64,000 nucleotides of DNA, from positions 248,001-312,000 of the forward strand of contig NW_025408668.1 in the NCBI RefSeq assembly GCF_020360975.1, written 5' to 3'. Position numbers and translations under genes: made by a program. Origin of the DNA: Hirsutella rhossiliensis (lineage: Eukaryota > Ascomycota > Sordariomycetes > Hypocreales > Ophiocordycipitaceae). The notes under the pieces were generated by a model that did not search any database, had not been told where the DNA came from, and saw only the letters and a program-made list of their open reading frames with translations. Below, one piece after another: positions 1 through 10,000 of the stretch; position 1 is the first letter of the stretch, and each line of letters opens with the position of its first letter.

Positions 1-1486
1 GTTTGAACTTTAATCCACCCTTGTAAGCTTGAGGGCGGCGAGATCACCATCCGTGTGTGGGGATGCCGGGATGCCCTCGACATGGCGGAGGCCGAGCTTC
101 TCACAGCCTTGGCGTTGCTCCCTGTGACACTCGAGTACCTCTTTCTTCCTTCTGTACGACGGAAAGGTTACCCATTCGGGGAGTTTTGAAACTCATACCT
201 TACAGCGCCTACAGTGGCAGAAACTGTTGATGCTAATTCAAGGGCAGTGTCTCACCCTAGAAGCAAATATGTGCTTCGTCGCCAACCAGCTCCCGATAGG
301 TTTTGCCGGACCCGTGGTTTCGAGCGAGCATAAATAGTTCAGCCGTTCTAAGAAACTCGGCCGGCAGACAAATTGCCGCGACTTCCACAATGCTTTATCA
401 CCATAAACGATGGCTACACGGCGGTTGAAAATTTACATCGGAGGCTTTAAAATATTTCATGGGGCGAGGAAATCTGCCAAATGAACTTTGAAAGGGATGG
501 AGGAGGGTTTGGGGAGGGGCGGGGGAGAACATATCAGGCATCCCATGAAGAGGAAGCAATATTTACATAAGTTTACAAAAGGCTGGACTGATGGCTTGGC
601 TATGTATGCTTTCGATATTATCTACTCGTATGACCACAAGACCCCAGCCATAAGACCATATGGTGACATGGTGATATCTTTTCCCTTTGAGCCGCAGTGA
701 GCCTCTCACGGCCCTTGTCCAAGTGCACAGCGCAGTTCTTTCGGCGACGGCACCCAGTTACTTGGGGAAATACGTATGCAGAAATCAGGGAGACTGATGG
801 TACGGAATGAAGATGTACATGGATGCAGGCTTACCCGTCTTTCTAAATCTTTACTTCTGCCCACCTACATTGCATGAACATGTGGTTCTCGTGCCTCAAG
901 AGTGTTGTATGCCTTGAATTTGAGCGAGTACTGTACATCGTCATAGCAAACGTTGGGTTCACAATAATTTCCCGCCCCCTCGCGGAATTTCCCGACGCCG
1001 GGCCCACCCATACGCCTGTTTCGAACTTCGTCGGAGCCCATTCATCGGACTGATACATAAGTGATAAGCCTACACGACTCAAGTATGGATTGGGTTAGCG
1101 AGCCTCAATGCATTCTTCGAACATCTGGGTGATCGTCCTGAGTCGCTGACGTCGGCACCAGGTGGATGAAGTTTAGTGGCAAATAGGGAGCTGCTGCGGC
1201 TGGGGCTGGTGGAGACTAAGCTATGCTGGGTCCGGGTGTTCGGGGGAGCGTGAGGCCTGAGCGCCAGAAGCCAGGCCTTGATAAATCCAGCAGCCCTTCA
1301 TTAGCACGCGCTTCTTATCATGACGTCTGATCCTCTACACTGAGCAAACATCGCAAACATCACTATACGACATACCACTATCGTCTTACTCCACGGCCTT
1401 AGGTGTTCGGCCTCCTCAACCCCAACCTCCCGCCTTCCAACCCCATAGGTCCTCCCTCGCGTCGAAAGACACTTGCCAGTCTGTTC
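1..1486. other. Non-coding flank, no gene supported
   Basis: This stretch has normal base composition with CpA and TpG present, so it is not RIP-mutated. I find no reading frame with a recognisable domain or convincing splice structure. The last few hundred bases must hold the promoter of the transcription-factor gene that starts at 1487 or 1505. The first 200 bases could be the end of a gene lying outside the window, but no family is recognisable. Confidence 0.5.
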
Positions 1487-4104
1487 ATGGTGGAACCAGG
1501 CACGATGACGGCTGCGGATGAGGGAAAAGAGCAACCGAAGAGTCCCGAGAAGCCATCCACTGACGACGACCCTGATCGACGGGCAGTACGTTCGCACCCA
1601 ACTACCATCAGGATGCTTCTCATTAACAACGACTGCCTGTAGTGCGATCAATGCCGACAGCGAAAGGTTAGTGAGCGCCGCGGCCGGCCCGGACCCGACC
1701 ATACGGCGTCAAGAAGTGCCAGGGTACGACCTGTGCCTTCTGATGCGTGATGAGCAAGTCCTCAAAATGAAAGACAACATAGACCCGATGTGACAGGAAT
1801 TGGCCGTGCTCCACCTGTCGTACTGCGAGCCGCCAATGCACAACCACCGGTGCTGGTCAGCGTCTAAAGGAGCCCCGGCAACGCATCTTGATATCCTCCC
1901 GATAGTAAGTCGACCAATATCTATATCTCTCGACTTCAAAATTAGACATGCTAAGCTGCTGCCGTCCAAAAAGCGAACGGAAGATCGACGAAATTGTGTC
2001 CCGTCTGGGGAGTATCGAAAGCCTTCTTAGCAGTCGGCCGGTCCCTCCGGTCTCGGTAGGCCATAGAACACAACACGCACATTCAGACGCCAAGGCATTT
2101 GCCATACCGACCCCAGCCTCAGCCTCGGGCTTTGAAAGCACCAGAGACGAGTCGCCCTTTGCGCCCGACTCGGGTCTCTCACAACAGTCAAACTTTGCCA
2201 GGGTGTTCCTCGAGGAAGCCGCCAAGAGGTCCACCTTGCCTGGGTTTAGCCCCGAGATAACTACCGCTCTAAATAACCTCAGACAGCTAGTCGAGTTGCA
2301 AGAGCTGCCCTTTACCAGCTACGGTCTCCAAGTTCACTTCCCTCTAAAGAAGACGACCCCCCCTGGTGGCCTCTGTAAGCTTCCGATGCCGCCCATAGCA
2401 GCCTGCATACATCTGCTCGAAATAGTCAAAGGTGAGACGACTGCGGAAAATTCGAGCTCCATGTCCGGGAATGTGCATTAACCTCTAGCAATCTAGATTC
2501 ACCCCCAAGCCTCTTCAGCTTTACTTGCTCAATAGTAGGCATCACAGATTTTTCAAACCTCTGCCGGTCGTTTTACTTCCCTACTTCAGATAACCCCAGT
2601 GATGCAAACTTTATTATAGTGAACGCCATGCTGTATAACCTCTTTACGGAACAGTTCTCATTGGCCACAGACCCAGCCATCCAAAGCGAGTATGATTCGT
2701 ATATACAGATATGCCGAGTCAACATCGAGACTGGCCTCGCTGCGACGCCACTCGTTCTCTCTGCTGCGGTCGAAAACGTTCAAGCACTTCTGCTGGGGGT
2801 GAGTGGCACTCCGTTCCCTAGCCTTGAGTCGCTCAGGTCTCTGACGAGAACGGCTGTAGACGCTCTATGCCATTGATATATCAAGGGCCTTCGTTGCCTG
2901 GCATCTTGTGTCTACAGCCGCCAGACTTTGTCAAGCTGGTCGCTTTCATCACGCCGATAATTTAAAGTACAACTCCCCTCAAGTCTCTCGGCTTAAAAGA
3001 ATTCTGTTCTGGCATGTATATATGTTAGAAAGGGGACTCTGCCTCGGACTTGGCCGTACGTCTGTCATCCTGGAATCCGACATCGATATTCCCCGCGAGT
3101 TTGACCTAGATGGGTTTGGAAACCTTGAATCATCCGGCCTTGGAACACTCTGGATCAAGACAGGGTCTCTGCAGGGCCGCATCTATGAAAAGCTGTAGGC
3201 AGACTCTTACCCCCGCAACTCTTTTGTCTTCTAATTTCCTTGCTGATGGCTTTTTAGATATAGCCGAGCCGCGGTAGTAAAACCTCAACTGGAAGTCATA
3301 CAAGAGGCGCACGTGCTAGCTGCGGAGTGCCGGGAGCTCGAAAAAGAGTCTGCAGAATACCGGAATCAACTATCCAACTACCATAGAGCGGTGAACTCCT
3401 CTAAAATTATGAGCGCTTTCCTAAGGGGCGACGACATCCAATTTTTATCTACTCTGACGCTCGTATACCGACTTATTCCTACACCGGAGGGCTCAGTTAG
3501 TCGCTTCTCCAACGAGTGCCTCGAAACAGCCCGCAGAGCAGTAAGAGCCCATCTAGACTGCATTCGAGGCACAGACACCTGGAATTATATTAAATCCATA
3601 TATATTCACTGGTACGCGTCTTCCTTGAGGAGTTATGCTTTCCAGGGGCTAACCGATAGATGGCCTAGGTACCTTACTGTAACACCCTTTACGCCTTTCT
3701 TCGTCTTGATATGTTACGTCATTGAGACCTCGTCATTAGAAGACCTCAAGCTTCTACAAGATTTTATCTCGTCATTCAAATCCTCGCGTCGTGATTCGGA
3801 AACCATTGAAAAGTTCTATCGCCTTTGCCAAGTAATGTGCGACGCGGTTGGAATTTATGTGGAAGCCAAACTGCAACAGCAGGACCAACTTACAAGACCT
3901 ATCGGTGATGAGTTTGAGATGTATTGGAGTCAACTTGGCTTTATGACGGAGGAACAGTCCGCGATAGACAGAGCTTTTACCGAGGCGCCAGGCCAGAGAA
4001 ATGCGCAGGTCACGCCTATGACAGATTGGTTTTTGGGGAGTCGGAACATTGTTGGTTTACTAGAAGAGGATATGTCGCAGATTGATTTTTCTCAATGGAT
4101 GTAG
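1487..4104 (+). CDS. Zn2Cys6 transcription factor with fungal-specific regulatory domain
   Basis: A binuclear zinc cluster regulator, expected in the nucleus. The gene reads as seven exons: 1487-1585, 1643-1666, 1783-1904, 1956-2431, 2497-2798, 2860-3194 and 3258-4104, giving about 734 residues. Phases agree at every junction and all introns are GT-AG; five of the six are 51-65 nt and the second is 116 nt. The six cysteines fall at residues 34, 37, 44, 50, 53 and 60 with the spacing CX2CX6CX5CX2CX6C, split over three exons; exon 2 is only 24 nt. A short coiled-coil-like linker follows (around 1969-2030). The middle region carries features typical of the fungal_trans domain, such as ALYAI-like and FWHVYMLERGLCLGLGR stretches near 2860-3060. 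ATG 1505 is an alternative start, six residues shorter. Target genes cannot be inferred. The gene lies about 500 bp from a RIP-mutated block but shows no RIP damage itself. Confidence 0.9.
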
Positions 4105-4610
4105 CCTTCGGCGCAAAGTCGTACCCCCTAAGGCATATATCCTTATGTAAAGGCTGGTACTGTGATACGATACCCTGAGACCTCAGTCCAGCAGCATTCT
4201 GCACGCAGAATGCAATGGGGTGCCTATCTCATCATGTGTAGACATGAGTCCTTCAACGATCTTAGGGTTCTCGAAGCACTCATGAGGATAAGACTACGAG
4301 GCATTGGCGAACACGCAAGGGACCTGTAGTATAAGAAGTGAAAGATTGACAGGCAGTAAAGAATGTCTGTCGATGAGGCAGCACGGCTCTCGGGAATTAA
4401 CGAAATGATACGTGAAGTATCTTCGCGTAAGGCATGAATTCGGACACCCGCCTTTCGAACACTCTCCGACTTTAAAAATGTCAACATGGCACCGCGATGC
4501 TCCTCTCACGAGTCTCCTCTAGAGGCGGCTTGCGCCGAGCCCGGTGTACACTACATAGGCCGGCCTTGCGTCTGCTAGGATAGCTGTTTGCTAAGCTTCC
4601 TCTAATTATA
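4105..4610. other. Transition from unique DNA to RIP block
   Basis: The 3' flank of the transcription-factor gene. Composition is normal to about 4560, then CpA and TpG disappear within roughly 60 bases. No gene is supported; small open frames on the minus strand have no recognisable content. Confidence 0.5.
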
Positions 4611-4754
4611 TCCGAAGTACTTCGTAAAGAGCCTCGTGTTAGCGGCTAAAGTCTCGACCAAGAATATAAGGCAGACATAACACGTAGTAGTATAAATTAG
4701 GCGTAGCACTCGTTATATATAACTTAATTTATCTATATAATAATATTTACCTAC

Positions 4755-5040
4755 TCTTAAGTAGAGGCTTAAGAGTATAGTAGAAGAAATAAGGGCATAG
4801 AAAGGTAAATTTAGTAATATATATCTTAGTCTATCTATTAAGATAAGGGAAGGGCTTATATAGGTATAGTAACTATATATAGCTAGCTAAAATAGGGCAT
4901 TAAGATATTCCTATACCTAAGTTAAGCCTATATAATATCCTTAGGCTAGGGGAGTTATATTAGTTAGGTAGGCTTCCTTATATATAACTATTAGGTCTAC
5001 TAGGCATAACTTTAGCCTCTTATACCTACTCTCCTTAATA
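4755..5040 (-). repeat. LTR of family E, minus orientation
   Basis: This 286-bp stretch is the reverse complement, with RIP-type differences, of the split repeat at 29677-30453. The right-hand copy is followed by a tRNA-like primer site, so the repeat is read as an LTR. Homology stops at the stated edges on both sides. I did not find a clear target duplication here, so it may be a solo LTR or the end of a truncated element. Confidence 0.65.
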
Positions 5041-5236
5041 TACCCCCTTACTACCCTAGCTTCTAGATAGTAGGGTAATAGGTAGAGGAGCGATCGGTTT
5101 AATAAATATAAGGCTATTTTAATATTAAATTCGGTAACTTTATTATTTATTTAAGGAGGTTATCTTAAAATAAGGAAGGCTCTTAATTATATCCTATAAA
5201 GAGGGAAGGTAAATATAGTAAAAGGTAATATAGTTC

Positions 5237-5281
5237 GGTAACTAGTACTATATATCCTTTAAGTATATAGTACTAGTTACC
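5237..5281. repeat. Perfect 18-bp inverted repeat (hairpin)
   Basis: Bases 5237-5254 are exactly complementary to 5264-5281 with a 9-base loop between. It lies in RIP-mutated DNA with no gene beside it. It could be the remains of a foldback element or chance symmetry favoured by low complexity. Confidence 0.6.
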
Positions 5282-5319
5282 CCTCTTACTAAAGAAGGGT
5301 TTAAATATTAGTTAGTTAA

Positions 5320-5670
5320 GGTTATATAACCTGCTCTTACCGCTTAACTTAGTAGTTAAAGGCTATTATTATTAACCCCTCTTATAAGGGATATAGCTAC
5401 TATAAGGCTAGGTAAAAAAAATAGTATATAAAAGATAAAAGCTAGGACCTAAGAGGATAGGATATAAAGAGAAACCCCCTCCTTACCTCCTATCTCCTTA
5501 AGCCCCTAAGTTTATTAGCCGCGCTCCCCTTAAGGCTTAGTTATATAACCTACTCTTTTACCTTAAAGGGAGTCGAACTTATAATTAATAGGGTTATATA
5601 ACCTACTCTTACCGTTTAACTAGTAGTTATAAGTTATATTTATAACCTTCCTTATAAGGAGGGGTATAGT
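5320..5670. repeat. Partial direct repeats in RIP DNA, tRNA-like box
   Basis: A 38-base motif starting GGTTATATAACCT at 5320 returns at 5592, and a shorter copy lies at 5541. On the minus strand 5578-5568 reads GTTCGACTCCC, close to the B box of RNA polymerase III promoters (GGTTCGANTCC). This suggests a degraded tRNA-derived SINE or a tandem duplication. No A box could be placed. Confidence 0.3.
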
Positions 5671-5879
5671 AAGGTATCTCTTTAAGTAGCTTAGGTACTA
5701 TAGTACTTTTAATAGCGATATTATCTTTTAAGATAAAAGTAATCTTAAAGGTAGGCTTTTTATTAATATACTCCTTATATTAATTAATCTTAATTTAGTA
5801 AAGATATTACGATTATTATAAGTTTAAGCGCTATTATATTATATAAATTAAGGGGTAGTTTAGTAATAGCTTTACTTCT

Positions 5880-6834
5880 TAGTAGTAAATAAAGCTAACC
5901 TCTACCCCTTAAATCTTTATAGTTTCTTAACTAAATTAATATCTAACTATACTATTAGAATTCTATAATCTTAGTAAATATAGTAGTATTCTTATTATTA
6001 GGATCTAGTAATTATTAAGTTTACTATAGTAAGAAGATATTATACCTTAATATAGTAGCTAGGTATATTATCTCTTAATATATCTTCTAGCTATATTGCT
6101 AGCCCTAATTACTTATTAAAGCTCTAATAGTTTTAGTATATAAGCGCCTTTATTATACTACTAGCTAGGTTATCTATTAATACGATCTAGCTAACTTATA
6201 TTTAATCTTACTATACCTCTTAATATAGTTAATATCTATAAATACTAATATACTTAAAGTTCGTCTTTAGCTTTACGCTTAATTTAGTTAGAAGCTTAAT
6301 AGTTTAAAGATTATTATATTAAAGCTCTATTATCCCTTTAATACTAATACTAAGCTTATTAGCTAACTAAATATAACTTATTCTTTAGCTATTTATAAGA
6401 GTACTAATAGTTTAGCTTCTATAAAGGATATCTCTATAATAGCGTACTTAGTAGCTTTTTAGTTAATTAGCTTACTAAGGAATAAGAATATATACCCTTT
6501 TAAGGACTTTCTAGTCCCTAAGTTATTAGTATATAAAGAGTTAGATATATATATTAGCCTCTTTATTAAGCTTATTACTATAAAGTAAATATAATAGTCT
6601 CTTATATAATAAAGGTAAGCTAGGCACTTATATACTTTATACTTATAGCGCGGCCTAGGGTTATAATTATATTAAGCTAGCTTTCTAGCTATAAATATAA
6701 TATCTAGCTTAGTATAAATTACTAGATAAATAAGCGACTTAATTAAAGATATATATTTATATATCTCTTTTTTTAAAGCTTACTTCTTATAAAGGACGAG
6801 CTCTTTTATTAGTAGTAGGATCTTAGGCTTATAT
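5880..6834 (-). pseudogene. Copia pol remnant, RNase H end
   Basis: The minus strand from about 6300 down to 6060 can be read as the end of a fungal Copia RNase H: the part usually reading ADGLTKAL appears here as LASSIIKAL, followed by a QxHxSF-like stretch and GLAI. All stops are TAA or TAG at expected Gln or Trp positions, as RIP would give. The rest of pol upstream (6300-6834) is poorly readable and is cut off by the small LTR at 6835 and the LINE behind it. Confidence 0.55.
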
Positions 6835-6932
6835 TGTCGCGAAGACCATTGCGCCACGCAGGCAAAAGTGGAACGCGCTCCGACAGGTGCGCTGCAATTG
6901 ACACATATGACTAACAACCGCGTCTTCCGACA
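6835..6932. repeat. Solo mini-LTR, 98 bp, not RIP-mutated (family C)
   Basis: An island with normal CpA and TpG content inside RIP DNA. It starts TGTCGCGAAGAC and ends GTCTTCCGACA, so the ends are inverted repeats of the TG...CA type used by LTR integrases. TATAT stands on both sides (6830-6834 and 6933-6937), a 5-bp target duplication, although weak because the site is AT-rich. At 98 bp it is shorter than the length RIP normally recognises, which would explain why it is clean. Confidence 0.65.
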
Positions 6933-7746
6933 TATATAGGATATTATTATTAAGGATATATTATTATTATTATTAAGATTATACTAGGGACCTAGCTAAA
7001 GGTATCTAGAACTTCGATATTAAATAAGAGGGAAAAACTAAAGTACTTAAGGGAAAACCCTCCCTTCTTTTAATATAGGTTCGCCTTAAATAAAGTTATA
7101 GTAGTAGTATATAGGAAATTTACGCTAGCTACCGCGGGCTTCTCTTATATAATCTTATTTTAACGTAGGCCTTCTTAGGCTATAGCTGCTACTATCCTAA
7201 GCGGCCGCGGCCTAGGCTCGCTAGCCCGGGCTTAGGGTTATAGGCAGTAGTCTCTCTCTAAGGGCCTAGCTTATAGGCGCCTTTATTCTCTATAGCTCCT
7301 ACGTTGCTACCGCGTAGCCGCGGCCGCGGCCGCGTCGGCCTATCGGTCTATTAGTTAGTAGGGCAGGTAATATCTAGTTACTAGGCCGGGCGCTAGTATA
7401 GGTCGCTCTTAGGTAGGGCCGGCTAATAGAAATTCGGTTAGCTAGCTCCGCTAATCGAAAATCGGTTCCTATCTAGCTATACGACTTCTTAATTAAGGGC
7501 GCGGCGGCCTATATTTACCGTCTATTATATAGTTACTAATTATACGCGCCCGGCTCGTATATATATTATACCTACCCTCCCCCTTTAGTTTTATTCCTAC
7601 CTCCTTATACCTCTCTATCTATTATCTCTTTTATAGGCCTTAGTTCCTTACCTATATTATTTTTATATCCTTAGTTCTCCTTAATACTATATTTAGTTCG
7701 TTCGCTATTATATCGCTATATTTAACTAATAAGCTAACTTAGGTAG

Positions 7747-8440
7747 TGTAAGAAGGTATAAGCAATAAGCGTAGAATCGGGTAATCGATAACGTAAGCGG
7801 AAAGATCGGTCGAAGGAGTATAGGGTAGGATTTCGTCCGGAATTTATAACGAGCATATAAGGGGCTGAATAATATATTAAAAGAATAGCGTTGCAAAAGA
7901 TGCTTGTGAACTTACTTATTATATCTACTACTCCCAGGGAAATCCTTCGTCTTTTATAGACCATTGCTCGCCTACTAGTAGACCAATTAGTCAGCTTTTT
8001 AGCATATTCTATAGTGCTTAAAAAGCTCTATCTATAGTATATCTTCTTAACTTAGTAGGTGGTCTGATTGTGGCGTGATGGTTGACGTAAGACTATGGGT
8101 TCTGGCATAAGTAGTGGATTTAACTAGAATGTTCTATGCCCTACCTATTCTCGTATCGCGGATATCTTCGGAACCGCTAGGCCAAAATAGGCAATATGGT
8201 ATCCGTTCTGCTCGTAATTGACTTATGCATTTTATGCATATTTTTGTTTATAAGGATAGGCTTATCTGACGCTTTTCCTAGAGGAAGGTATAGTTATTTA
8301 GTAGAGGTCTTTGTCTTTTAAGGGTTATTCCCTTAGACTGTATTATAGAGCCTCTTTTTACTAGCTTATTCTATAAAGCCTCCCTATGCCTGTTATTTCT
8401 TTATAACAGTAAAATAGGAATATAAGGGTATATTCTTATA
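7747..8440. repeat. Solo LTR, 694 bp (family D), TSD GGTAG
   Basis: Absent from the homologous place in the right LINE-1 copy (near 48250). It begins TGTAAGAAGG and ends TTCTTATA, inverted ends with one RIP change (CA to TA). GGTAG flanks it at 7742-7746 and 8441-8445. Its first 500 bp keep many CpA and TpG sites, so it is less mutated than its host. Parts of it resemble the 568-bp LTRs at 38157 and 43636, for example around 7815-7850, so the families are related. Confidence 0.85.
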
Positions 8441-8689
8441 GGTAGTAATAGCTTACCTTCTTTAAAACCCGCTTCTTATAAGAAAGTCGCTATTATAATA
8501 AGATCGGAGCGCTCTATCTTATATTTTACGTATATTAAGCGCCTTACTAGTAAGCTTACCTATAAGTCTTTTACTAGCTATTAAAACTAGTCTTATAAGT
8601 ATTAATCTTAGTCCTATCTTAGGTCGGTCTTACTTTTAGTACTTTTTACTAACTTTATTAGCTATAAAAGCTAAAGTATATACCGCTTA

Positions 8690-10000
8690 CGCTAACTCTA
8701 ACTAGTTTTATTATTAAGTAAGTAACCCTACTATACTATAGTATAGTTTAAGTTTAGTGCTAATCTATATTTTAAATTACCTTTAAGAGTAAGGAGGCCG
8801 CTTATACCCTTTATTAAGCTTAGTCTAAGGTTAATAGCCCCTCCTTTATTAAGGGCTTAGTATAAAAGCGCTTTTACTATACTACTTTAGAAACTTATAT
8901 TCGCGCTAGTTAAAAGGCCCTTACTACTAAGGGTAAGGGTATATTAAGCGAGTTTACTCTTAGTCTAGCCTTAGTTACTAAGAATATTAAAACGCTTACC
9001 TTAGCTTTTACCTATTTTATAAATAATACCCGCTATATATATAAGTCCTTAAAAAAGTACCTAGGTAAGTTTAATAATACTATTAAGACCTTAGCTTAGG
9101 TTAGGCCTAAGTCGCTCTTAGTTACTTAAAAGACTTTTATAGTAGTTAACGATCTTACTAACTATTTCTATTTTATTGCTAGTAATAACTATAATAATAA
9201 GGATAATAGTTTTAACTTTACTAAGCCTAGCCTAGCCCTAGCCCTTTTTAGTAAAAGGAAGGGTAAGGGTAAAAGTAAGGGTAAAGCAGCTATTATATCT
9301 AAGGCTCTATTTAAGGCTAAGGCTAAGGAGTCCGCTACTATTACTATACCTATAGTTATCTTAAAGCTAATATAGGACCCTACTATATTGCTTTTTATTA
9401 GCTTTAATATAAAGTTATAGCCTAGCGGTTCTCTTAACCCTAAGCTTACCTTAAAGCGTCCTTATCTTATATCGCTTACTAACCTTACTAACGCTCTTAA
9501 CTTTATTTAGTAGCGTCTTTATAGCCGTTGCGGTTTAGTCTTAGCTAAGATTATCGCTAGTCTTAACCTTAATTAAATCTAAGGTTATAATATAAGCTAT
9601 ACTAAACGCCTCCGCGCTATTATTAATATAGGTCTTACCTTAGTATAAACCCTAGTTATTACTTTATCTTATAAGCTAGCTATATAAGCTAGCTTTAGTT
9701 TAGGTTTAAGGTTAAGCCTAGCTAGTTATTATTAGGCCTCTTATAGTAGTAGTAGTCTTTATATTCCTTATAAGTCTTAGGTTACTCTTTCTTATACCCT
9801 ATATACTACCTTAAGGGGGTCTTATTATTCCTATTATAATAATAAAGCGGATATTATTACTAATAAGTTAAGCTAAGGTTATAGTTTAAAGGCTAGTTAT
9901 TAGCTTTATCTTAGTTTAGTTTTAGGTTAAGTCTTATTTAGTTACGGTCTTTTAATAGTAAGTCTTATTTTATAGCTATTAAAGCTAGCTTAGTTAAGTT
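8690..10000 (+). pseudogene. Unknown ORF opposite to LINE-1 (left copy)
   Basis: The plus strand has a frame whose stops are only TAA and TAG of the RIP type. It contains stretches such as KNIKTL, FINNTRYIYKSLKKYLGKF and VVNDLTNYFYFIASN. The same protein is read on the minus strand of the right LINE-1 copy (about 48120-46850), with differences typical of RIP (E to K, H to Y, D to N, A to T). I do not recognise the family. It lies between the end of LINE-1 ORF2 and the GC-rich 3' segment and points the other way. Confidence 0.5.

Noticed and set aside
1301..1702. Open minus-strand frame of 133 codons
   Set aside because: It overlaps the first exons of the transcription factor on the other strand and has no domain.
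7734..7964. Minus-strand frame of 76 codons
   Set aside because: It lies inside the 694-bp solo LTR and has no recognisable content.
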